Shown piece by piece: positions 53,679 through 64,000 of a stretch of 64,000 bases of DNA. The DNA comes from Amblyornis subalaris. Taxonomy: Eukaryota; Chordata; Aves; Passeriformes; Ptilonorhynchidae. Made by a program: the position numbers and the translations under genes. Under the pieces are notes generated by a model. That model worked only from the letters and a program-made list of their open reading frames with translations, was not told the DNA's origin and made no database searches. Location: assembly GCA_018881555.1 (NCBI GenBank), contig JACAXG010000033.1:6530979-6594978 (forward strand), given 5' to 3'. Each line of letters opens with the position of its first letter. Within the stretch, counting starts at the first letter, position 1.

Positions 53679-53791
53679 AGAAGAAAGAGAGGAAGAAAGA
53701 AAGAAAGAAAAAGAAAGAAAGAAAGAGAAAGAAAGAAAGAAAGAGAAAGAAGGAAAGAGAAAGAAAGAGAGAAACCAAGCAAGCAAGCAAG
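53679..53791. repeat. (GAAA)n microsatellite followed by (AAGC)n
   Basis: Purine-only GAAA/GAGAAA repeats run from 53679 to 53774, then four AAGC units to 53791. The strand asymmetry is complete, so the tract could form triplex DNA. Lys/Glu-rich open frames across it are artefacts of the repeat. Confidence 0.9.
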
Positions 53792-56144
53792 CCCTGTTTA
53801 AAACAAAGCAAAACCCACATTACACACATTTCTTCTTTCAAAGCAAAGTCTCTGGACCTTTCCAAAGAAAAAGTAGCCAAATTGTTCAAATAAAATCCAA
53901 ACAAAGCATTTTTCCTAACCTAACCTTTAGAAGAGTAGAACTTTGAGGGCTAAAGTTATCCAAGAGAATTCAATCTAAGACATAAACCAGAGATATGCAA
54001 AATGTCAACTCCAGCAGTATAAGCTTGGCAAAACTCTGGGACAATTGAAATGGAAGTCTTAAAATGGCAAATGCTGAGCAATTTGAGAAACAGTCAGATG
54101 TAGGAGAGTCATGTAATGAATATACTCTGTATGTTGGCAGGGTGTGTAACTGCACATTATATAAAAGAGATAAGATACAAGTTACATTAAATACATTACA
54201 TTTAAAGCAGCTATATATCTGCCAACTGCACATTATTAAAAAGGAAAGAATGACACAACTTCACACTTTCTGCTAAAATGTACTGGAAAGAAAAAGTCCC
54301 TTATGATTTCCATGCTGCTGCTTAACACCACATGAAAAAGAACCAGAGTATTCACAAAGTTTGTTGCATTTGCAGAAACCTGTCTTAAATGCTAGATATC
54401 CTTGATAAAAATGTAGAATGAACCCACTAGATACTAATTATTACCCATCATACTTATTTAGATAACATCTTCCAAATGCAGAATGCTTCACTAAATCCCA
54501 CTCACTGAAGCATAATTCTGATCATGGTCTGGATGCACTTTGCTACCTTCTGTATCAGCAGCTTGTTAGCAGAATGATCAGGGATGAACTATTCTCCTTT
54601 TCTTCGTTCTTTGATCAGAAAATGCTGATCTGTTAAAACTCAACTTTGTGGAGAAGAAGGTTAATTTTGAGAAAACAAGTTTTCTCATGAAGCCAGTAAA
54701 AAGCTAATCTGACAGCAACAAAATTGCCAGACTTGTCAGTAGAAATATCTGAACAGTCTGTCAACTTGCACTCTGAACATGTGGTAGTTCTCATGGTTCA
54801 CAGAAGCATGGTTCATGTTTTTTGTGAAGAAACTTGAGGTTCATTTTCATCCTGCTAAGGAAGGGAACATCTTTGAAGTTTTTTCTTTCAGAAGACAAAA
54901 GTTTTCCTCCAAGTAAAATCATGCCCCAAACCCTTTCCAAAGTTCTGCACTTTGCACATTTGTCAGCAGCAGAAGGAAGAAATACAGCCAGGGAAATGGC
55001 TTAAGCTAAGCACACAAGCCCACAGAAACCACTGGAGAAGCTTACACACTAAAAGTTAAATTTGCAAGTTTAGCTATGAAGTCTCTGGGAAATCAACAGT
55101 AACAACATATTTTTTTTCTATCATCAGACCAGACAATGTTAAAATCAACAAATTTCGGATTATAGATTTTGGATATGATTAATGAATGTCAGTAATAACA
55201 GACAACTCGCCACGTGCTAATAATTGTTTTACCTAACATGCAGTGTTACACCACCTTGGTTAAATTGAGGGCTCCCGTATAGGATTTAAAATACCTTTTT
55301 GGCAAACTCAGCACATCGAATTTTAATAATAATAATAAAAAACACAAAATTTATAATAAGCAGATGCATCTTCAGCTCCACAACATATAAATAAAGAAAT
55401 TTTTAAAAAGGAGGACTTGCAGACCTTTTGAAACTGTAGTTAAGCCTCATAAAAATCCCAGTGTAGAAATCCAATACACATATCCTTATTGCTGAAATGT
55501 CTTCTTGAAGCCCAGAGAAGATGAATTAATTGTTTCATTAGTCTACCATGCTTTATAATTCCAAGCTCCAAATCTCTTTTGTTTATTGTCTATCACCATG
55601 AGAAATCAAGCAAATCACAATTTATAAAAACAGACAAGGAGACTGCAATATAGAGCATCTTTTGTTTACTAAGTGGTCTTATATAACACAATTTGCAAGT
55701 CCGAAAATGCTTCTTTGAAGATCAGTGGAAAAAGTACAATAGCTCCTTTAATCATACTATTACCTTGACCATACAATATTTATGCTAAAAAAGGGTGTAA
55801 ATACTATCTACTGAACAAAGTAGCNAGACAAAAAAAAAGGGGAAAAGGACATTTGTTTAGTCTTTCTACAGATCTGAAATTTTTTGTAAAACAGAGTTCA
55901 GTAATATATTCAAAACTGCAGAAAAAGCCTTTTGTTAGCTCAGATGTCTGACATACAAGTGTATTTTCCTTGTTGCATGGCTGGTTCCAGATCTATTGGA
56001 TTTCTCTTNTTACTATATTGCATAGAATGGATCTTAGTAAGAAGCAGGGGAAGTAAAAAAGTATGTATGAAGTAATATGCCCATTAGATAAACTGTTCAA
56101 AAGAAGATAAAATTCTATGCCCAAATTCCAAGACGTGTGTGTGT

Positions 56145-56215
56145 ACATAATTTCAAATATATACATATACATCTACATACTGTATATATATATACACATC
56201 TATATATGACTGCAG
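56145..56215. repeat. TA/TACA-rich tract
   Basis: Degenerate TATA and TACATA repeats, including a pure TA run near 56181-56193. Confidence 0.7.
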
Positions 56216-56980
56216 AAATTATGGAGCCAGAAATCCCATTCCAACCACTGTATTGTGTCTAATTTCACTGTGTTTCTTTCTGTGCCAGCCTTGTTTACAT
56301 AGAAGTGTACACATATTCCTTAATGAGTAGCAGTGCTTTGAAGATTGAGCTGTTGAAGCATTTTACATGTCCTTTTTCCAGTAAAATTAATTCTTATTAG
56401 TAAGTGCTAATAGATTTTAGTAATTTATTCACTTTTTGTTCACAGGGAAGATGCAAGACAGTGGCTACTATTCTGAATATTTGTTTTCATTATCCCAGAC
56501 ATTTAGACTTTTTCCTCCCCAGTATCTTTGGGGAAAGAAAAAAAACCCCAAAACTCAGAACCCACCTAACAATTTCATTTTGTGGTGAAGAATCTACTGT
56601 TTGACGTTTCTTTCCCATACTTCATACATCGAATACTCTATTGATGGAATAATGCAAATCTAAGATACACTTGTATTTTAGATTTCCTTTTCAATTATGG
56701 ATAACAATTTGGTAGTCTGTGGGCCTGGTCATGCTGTTATTTCTGGTCAACTCCTTCTTTGATTTACCATATGGACAATAAATTATTTCAAAACCCAAAA
56801 CTCCTGGTCTTAGTCGTTATCTAGAGTCTCCCATTGTCTAAAATAAATTGGCTTTCTGGTAATCACATGGTGGTTACATCACAAGCAGGTCTGGTATGTT
56901 TCCAGTTTTGGGTTTGCTTATTAAAGTGAAGAAAAGTTCTTAGAAGCCTGTGGTTGATGGGGAGAGGCTGAATTGGTAGC

Positions 56981-56986
56981 TTTATT
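56981..56986 (-). promoter_or_regulatory. TNFSF13B: Candidate polyadenylation signal of TNFSF13B
   Basis: AATAAA on the minus strand about 80 nt after the stop codon at 57065-57067. A longer 3' untranslated region cannot be excluded. Confidence 0.45.
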
Positions 56987-57064
56987 ACAATTCAATATTT
57001 TTTCTGACAAAGGCATAGGTAAAGAAGAAAATGGCATTAAGCATAATAACAAAAAGGAAGGGCT

Positions 57065-59653
57065 TCAGAGGAGTCTTACTGCACCAAAAAAAGTACCATC
57101 TCCATCCAAGGATATTTTAGCCCTTCTCCGTGGTATTGTAAGTTGAAGTTCATCCCCTTCTTCTAATTTTGCAATGCCTGGCAAAAGATTTGGAATATTT
57201 TTAAGTTAATATTTCAAATACGCTATTTTTATAAACGGCATTCAGAAGTCATTATGTGTCACTTTGCAAATGTAAGCATGGCTTGTCACTTCTGATGAGT
57301 GCTTTTATCTTTAGGCACAATCTTAGAGTTTACAGCCTAAGATGACACAAAGCTGACACTTACAAAGCTGACACTTAACAACCTCTGTGAAGCTGGACTT
57401 AATTTCCACTCTGCACTCAGCATAACATAGTTCACTTAAGCAAACACTGCAAACATTTCCAACAGTGGTGTACCCAGGTTCCTCATGTTATGGTGATGAG
57501 ACAGTCAAGGTCAGCACTGAGTATTACTGGTTCTAGACCACCCTGTTCCCACACTTCTGGAGGAGGTCTTATGAACTTTAGCAACCTAATGAAGTTACTA
57601 GATATCAGCTGATCCACTGCAACTGCAGAGCACAAAACTCTGCTTCCTGCCAGTGCACATCAACTGATATGATAACTGAGAGCATCTCGCCTTCAAGCTG
57701 CAGCCACTGAGCTGAGAACACTTCTCACATCTGCTGTGACACATGCTCAGCAGCATGAGAGACAGCAGTCAGAACTTCAGAACTGTTTTTCCAGGTGAAA
57801 ACAGAACAGTGGGAACTTGGGAAGCAGGAACCGTGAAGTGGCAAGATAGAGATCCTAGATAAGAAAGGTGAGCAGTAATACAAGGGTAAAATAAGAGTAT
57901 AGATGAAATTGAAGGTGATTATGTTGCCAGAATGTGTGGCTGAAGTGGCAGAAAATTAAAGGAAATGTTTGGACAGCTTCAACTGTCAGGACAAGACAAA
58001 GTATTTATTTATTTATTTGGAATTTTTTTATTTGGAAAAAAGTTACATTCCTGCCACATCCCATTTGTTTAATGCCATTACTTGGCAACAGTCAACTCCA
58101 TCACTCGGTGTCACCCACTTTTTCATAAGGCATTGAAAAAAAGGATCTTGTTGGAAAATAACCAAAGAGAAAACCCTCGAATGCACCATTAAGGTGGGAA
58201 GACAGACAGATAAGAGATGATAAATGAGGTTTTATAGGCTTTGACACTAATTCCTTGCATGCTACTGCAGGAATATACACATATATTGTTCATTGAGCCT
58301 GCTGGACTTGCATTAACTATTTTAATAGTTAATTAAAACTTTCTTGTGGTGTTTCTAATTTGTGCATTCATAAAGAGCACCTTACAGAAATTAACTATTT
58401 TTCATCTAACCAAAGACTAAAAACGAAGCAGCCATTTTAAAGAGAAATATCACAGAAAGGTATGCAAATATNGGATGGCTGAAATTCACATGTGACATTT
58501 CAAAGCAGAACATAGCTCCTTAATATTTTATTTGGATAACTAAATGTGGAATTCAGCTCCTAAGTTAAACGGAGTTCTTCAACAAGGACAGTACGTACTC
58601 CTTCTGTCTGCCTCAGGCATCTACTTGAAAGCACCAAAGTGTCTAACCACATTACAGAGTCAACAGAGAGAATGAAATTGTTCAGATCACCAAGTTAGAT
58701 GCACACCCTCCAATTGCTGATAACTTATATACTCATATACTTAGATGCTTATCCTGATAACTTATATAAATACTTTTGAAAGTGTTCTGTAATTTCCATG
58801 AATGCGGTCCCTGTTCTTTATGACTGCTACAATACAATCACCCAACACTACAGCTTCTATTTGATACAGCTTATTTGCAAACAAAGAAAAGGAAAATGTA
58901 GATATTTACCAGCAGTATAGCAAGAATTATTTGGATAAGACTGTGGCATATTTTGGATGCAACGAAACAATGTCACCAAGCTGAGATCATCACCAAACAC
59001 ATGAGCCTTCTTTCTCTGGATTAGGTGTCCCATAGCAAATGTTGTATCCGTATATAAAACCTACAGAAAGGAGAGGTGAAAACTTCAAACTTATTGTATG
59101 GAAGCATTAAAAAATCCGTACAAAAGTCAGATGCTGAAGTGAATTGAGCTTTCTCACCTGGCCATATATGAAAAAATAACCTGTTTCTTTGATCACTATT
59201 TTATTTCCTTGTTCTTCCAGAGCTGTTCCACGTTTAAAGCTCAGAAGCCAAGGGACAATACTTGAATCATCTAAAAGAAACAATAATTTTGGGTAATCAG
59301 AAGGAAAAGTTATTTGCTTCATTTTCACCTGCAGAAAATTAACAAAGCTGACTTCTAGACATACTTCCAGTCTCACTAGCTGGATTTCCCCACTGAAAAG
59401 ATGATATTTGCAAGACCTGTCCAGATACAGGGACCTTTCAGATGCAGAGATCTCCTTGTTGTTTTTTGATTGTTTTGGTTTTGGTGTTGGTTTTTCTTAT
59501 TTGCAAAACTGAGTTACTGCTTTGAAGTTGGATAAAATTTGTTGAAACAGTTATCCCATTGAATAGTTAGCTATAAATCATGGTACATATTCTTACCTTT
59601 CTGTTGGATATCACTTTTGCTGTCAGCAATCAGTTGCAAGCAGGCTTGCAGCA
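57065..59653 (-). CDS. TNFSF13B: TNFSF13B (BAFF/BLyS), exons 3-6 encoding the TNF-homology domain
   Basis: Four GT-AG exons: 59597-59653 (57 nt), 59158-59270 (113), 58910-59060 (151), 57065-57177 (113 with stop). Translation runs ACLQLIADSKSD, IVPWLLSFKRGTALEE, ETGYFFIYGQ, VLYTDTTFAMGHLIQRKKAH, VFGDDLSLVTLFRCIQ, NNSCYTAG, IAKLEEGDELQL and ends GTFFGAVRLL. This is the jelly-roll cytokine domain; the long D-E 'flap' loop (IQRKKAHVFGDD), whose His in human BAFF supports assembly of the 60-mer, is kept, as are the two cysteines of the disulfide and an N-N-S glycosylation site. BAFF is a type II membrane protein released by furin-type cleavage and sustains B cells through BAFF-R, TACI and BCMA. 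The transmembrane and cleavage-site exons 1-2 were not found below 64000 and probably lie off the right edge. The domain is intact, without stops. Confidence 0.96.
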
Positions 59654-62600
59654 CTGCAAAGTAAAAGCATTTTGAAATCAAAGAAACACAAATCAGTAAT
59701 AGAATAGAGTAAGCTTATGAAACTACTTTAAGAAAAAAAGGACAAGAAAGAAATCTCTTAGTCTCACCACTTCTTTTAAAACACAATTTATTGGTTTTAA
59801 CACAGATCTTACTCAAGTGTGCAAAACCAAAATTCCTGTCACAGCACATACTAGATGACTTTCAGAGATTGTGCAGCTAAGTGGGAGGCCTCAGATAGCA
59901 GCACAAGTAACATTTGCTTGTTTTAATATCTGGTCCTAATATAATTATGTAGAAGTACATCAAATAAGCTAGAAGTCATCAGATCAATTAGCCTTGTTAA
60001 CTTTAAGCAAAAGCTTGAAAAAAGCCCAAACCCTGCCATGATAGCTATGATAGATAGCAGATTTTCTAATGATGTTTACTGTATTATTTAGAGAAATTAC
60101 TCTCCAGTTATAGTTGCTGTAAAATATTAGTCATATATACTGGTTATATNGTACTTTCATAGTAAATTCTCAAAATCCATATATATATACTTTCAATATG
60201 TTTTCAGATACCTACACTCAATCAACTTAGACTAAGAGGGAAAATAGAGAGATGACTGTTAGCAAATTGATGCACACATAACAAATAGCTTAGTATCTGT
60301 CAAAATTTGTTGCTCAAAACTGTAGCAACTGTGACATTAATGAGAAATTAGGAGTTTGTTCTGAGAAAAATACTGCAGAATGTTAAAATATAGATTTGCA
60401 AGTGAAACAAAGATCTTGTAAAAAAACCTGCCAAGCATAAATGTCAGTGAACAGTATAAAAGGAAAAAAGAATAGCTGNATTTGCTTGGAGCAGATTTTA
60501 ATCAAAACATCTGATTTTCATGCTACTTTGAAGGATGGAAAACTGAGTANTAACATTTATTGCACTTGACAGAGACCAAATGAATTTACTAAGAGTCAAG
60601 AGAAGAAAATTCTGCCACGGATTGCTCCATTTTTTTTACCACTTTTCAGATAAGAAGGCTGTGGGACAGAATTGGCCACACAGATTTGGCTATAATGGGC
60701 AATGCCATGGATCTGTGGGATCCTGTTTCTACATCTGTCAGTGGTACCCATATGTGCAACCAAGTGTCCAGCAGCACAAACCTCTTTCTGCACAGCAGGT
60801 CGTGGGAGGATGTGGGTAGAAAGCAGACTCTTTCTGTTTCCAAGTCTGCTTTTTAAGGGGTCCTTCTTGAAAACAGCAGAAGAGGGATGGATGCTCACCA
60901 GCAGTACCAACTGGCAGTGCACAAAGATTCAAGTGTGCATCTGGGAATGCTCCAATGTCACAATGATCACACAATCTGCAAGCCCTATTTATACTAACAG
61001 GAATGCCATCCTCCAAACTCCTGTTTCCTACACTGAAATGTGTCCTTGAGTCCTATGAATACACATCAATAATTTGCTACAATCTATAGATTTTCAAGAC
61101 AAGAATTTATAGGTATGTGAATTCTCTGCGTTCTGGTAAGGAATAAAAAAAACAAGCCAACACAAAATTAAAAAGATATTATACTTCAGACATTTTTCTA
61201 TCACACTTGTGAGCAAAGAGATTTCCAGAAAATAAACTTCCAAATAAAATCAAAATGGGATTTTATGGAGACACAAAACACAGCACATCCAGCAATTTAT
61301 TTCACAAGGTATTAATTCTCCTTTGGAACAAAACGCCTTCCTAGTGAATGGAATTTGCTGATACTCTAGTATTTCAGTAAGCTAAATCAAAATTTTAATT
61401 CCTGCTTTTAAAAGAACCCACTAGTGTGGCCACAGGATTTTCCATTAACCAAACAAGAGGATCTGTGATGATTCCCACTAACCAGCTGCCATCCAGCTGA
61501 GACACTGAGTAGTGTCTACAAGCAGTAAAAATTATGGCTACTTTAGCAACTCTTGTTAAACCCTCTCTGCAAACCTGGTGGGCATTCTTGAAGCTATCTT
61601 AATTCTCAGTTGCAAGTCTGGATTTCTGTTTCAGTTGGTTGCAGCACTGAAATACTAGTCAGCATTGCTGGGAATTGCTCCACAGTAATTAATTCGCAAG
61701 ATCAGTACAGTTTGAACTCATCTCCATCTTTTTAAAACATATAACTCTACTTTTTCTACAGATCTACACTTAATCTCTAAAAAAATCTTTCTCTTTTCGT
61801 TTAATATATGCAGATAGGAATAAGCCTCCGCAGAATATAGAAAGTTTGTTTTAGGAGAAAATGGATGCAATAGTGTCATTCATGACAATAGAGAAACAGA
61901 AACTAGCACAGTGGCCATTTTACCTAAAGCTACAAAGGACAAATAATATCTACAAAAGTGCTTAAGGGATTGAACAACCACATGCTTCAAAAATATGTTC
62001 AGAAGCCAAGACTGACGCATAACTATTTCCAGTATATACAAGTACTTCCCTCTGACTTCAGTGGAACTCCACACATGCCTAAAATTAAGTAATTCATTGA
62101 AACAAATTCCGAGTAAACAACACTTCTATTAAGGAGAAGATATGGATATACAAAGTATATTTTCTGGGTAAATTAACAGGAATTTTCAGTAAAAAGTTAA
62201 CATTGTTAAGAAATGCTAGCAATTTTATTCCAGGAAGGACCCTAATCTTAAATACAATATGAAGAATATCTGTATTACAAAATACATGTTGAATAGTTGC
62301 TATCGGTACTGAGCAGAATAAATCAAAAGCTGTACCTGAATGTCTTTCAGCCCAATGTATATCAAACCCGAGCACTATTTTTGTAGTCTAAAGGATTTTT
62401 GAATAATTAATAATGAAAGCAGGATTAATAAAACACATCTTGAAAATGTGTAAAAATATCTGGGCTGAGTGTCACCATGAGGTCTACCTGTATAAAAGTA
62501 TAACTAGAATGACAAAGTGTGTCCCATCCTCTTGTGACTTTATATAATAGCTTTGCTTTGACAAACATTCTTTTTTTTCTCTTATTTTAGTTGCTCTGCA

Positions 62601-64000
62601 GGCTGTGGGTTGGCAGAAGTTAATTTCAGAGTCTGTCTTATTCCATGAACAGAAGACCCAGCTCTGAAGGAGTTAGTCAGACCAGATGCCTTTATAAACC
62701 ACAGCCAGCACATGAAACAGTTTTCTCTACTGGTTGAGCAATGTAGCCACAAGTTAAAAAAAAAGACTAGCTTTTGCTGCAGGACAGTAACANGGACTTC
62801 TGCATATCTGCATGATTTAAGACCCTATATTGGTAAAATGAAATTTGCCCTCACATGCAAATTTTGTTATTATTTAAATAACATAATCATTTTAATATTT
62901 TGCAATCTCACTTAATGATCCATCCAAACAAAATTTCAACTTTACTATTTGTAAGATCATGTATAAAATTTAAAATTTTGATATCNGGGGCCTGAGACAT
63001 CTGTGTCAACTTTTGCTGAAATAAAACCTAGGAAAAACCCTGACCTTGAATAAAAAACCCCTGACCAGCTTATTTAGGTTCCTTTTTTGTCTAGATCTGC
63101 TCTCTGTAGGCTTCCCAAAGCACATTTAAACACTAGACAATTTAATTTATAAATGATAAGCATGTTCTTGAATCATTTCCAGTTCTTCTTCCCTTAACTT
63201 CCTGATTTTTCATCACAAGAGATCTTATTCTAGTCTTTGGTTGTGTATTTTTATAAACTGGTATTCATGAACTCTATCCCAGCGGAAACCAGGACAACTG
63301 GTTAATTCGGTCCTTTTTAATAGAGACATTTTTATATTGCATTAATTATGGATTCAATCAGTCCCTGCATTAGAATGGCTCGATCGTATTTGCAGGTATG
63401 ACTCAGATCTAACAAATATCTTCAAAGTATTGGCAGCATAATTTTGACCTGAACAAAATTGCCAGTAACATGCTACAATCAGAAGAACAAGCAAATTATT
63501 TACTAGGAATTAAGACTTCTATTATACATTATAAAGCAGAATATTGTTTTGAAAAATTAGAGTATATTTGGTGTATTTTTGATTGTACAGTGTTCTGCAT
63601 AACACACAACACTGATTCATTCACTCATTCATTCAGCAAAATTTTTCATGTAAAATTGCAGGCATTGCATCAAGTACTTTTTTACTCTTTTGCATAAAAG
63701 GGTCTACTTCCTTTTGAATTAGATTGTTGTCAGCAGAAACAAATAAGAATAACATATTTTCAAGAAGTAGGCCTTTTTTTTACGAGAACTTTTATATTTA
63801 TATTGTAATTTTGTATCTAAAATTTTTATGTATGACCTCTTCAAACAATAAGACATATTGTGAATATTTGGTAAGGAAATTTTGTATGTGGCATTTGTTT
63901 AGGCTAAAAACGAAAGGTAACATCTCAATTCAAAGAGCACTAAAGTCAAGTACCACTTGTAAAACTTCTTGCTATCCCTCTGTCACAGGTACCTAAAGCA
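59654..64000 (-). other. Probable intron 2 of TNFSF13B
   Basis: No exon with a donor in the phase needed by exon 3 was recognised. Content is AT-rich unique sequence with short TA runs (near 60180) and homopolymers. Open frames of 60-115 codons overlap each other on both strands around 60600-61050 and show no known domain. Confidence 0.5.

Larger units (their letters stand above)
42290..57064. other. Intergenic region between gene A and TNFSF13B: no gene seen
   Basis: It should include the gene A promoter just above 42290, but no clear core promoter motif was found on the minus strand there. The rest contains three CR1 fragments, a GAAA microsatellite, a GTT run near 48234, a G-run near 51762 and AT-rich unique sequence. 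Short open frames show no recognisable domains outside the CR1 elements. Confidence 0.55.

Noticed and set aside
53565..53946. Lys/Glu-rich open frames
   Set aside because: They are translations of the GAAA microsatellite.
60580..61049. Overlapping open frames of about 80-115 codons on both strands
   Set aside because: I tested them as TNFSF13B exon 2, but found no furin site, no donor in the needed phase and no BAFF-like sequence.

Overview
This is vertebrate nuclear DNA, most likely from a bird. The genes are split into short exons by GT-AG introns, most of the sequence is AT-rich intergenic or intronic DNA, and the recognisable interspersed repeats are CR1 LINE fragments, the dominant retroposon of birds and other sauropsids. 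About sixty isolated single N bases are scattered through the window with no N runs, so they look like ambiguous calls rather than gaps.

Positions 1-42,300 hold a tandem array of steroid-sulfatase/arylsulfatase (STS/ARSD/ARSE/ARSF/ARSH-type) genes, all on the minus strand. From left to right: gene C, of which only coding exons 2-4 lie inside (1086-3122), the rest lying off the left edge; gene B (9936-18760), whose nine recognised exons keep the family exon sizes but carry three in-frame stops, a 1-base frameshift, two GC splice donors and loss of the formylglycine cysteine, so it is a pseudogene; and gene A (28318-42289), an apparently intact ten-exon gene of 598 codons with all catalytic residues. 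The last exon of dead gene B is almost identical to that of gene A over 271 bases and then abruptly diverges, the signature of gene conversion. Such enzymes are ER/Golgi/lysosomal sulfate-ester hydrolases activated by converting the cysteine in C-x-P-x-R to formylglycine.

Positions 42,300-57,000 look intergenic: CR1 fragments, microsatellites and no convincing gene.

Positions 57,065-59,653 hold exons 3-6 (the TNF-homology domain) of TNFSF13B (BAFF), the B-cell survival cytokine, also on the minus strand. Its first exons are expected beyond 64,000. In mammals the sulfatase cluster is on Xp22.3 and TNFSF13B on 13q, so their proximity here is a feature of this lineage. I saw no sign of a novel multi-gene system; the most interesting biology is the decay and partial homogenisation of the sulfatase array.
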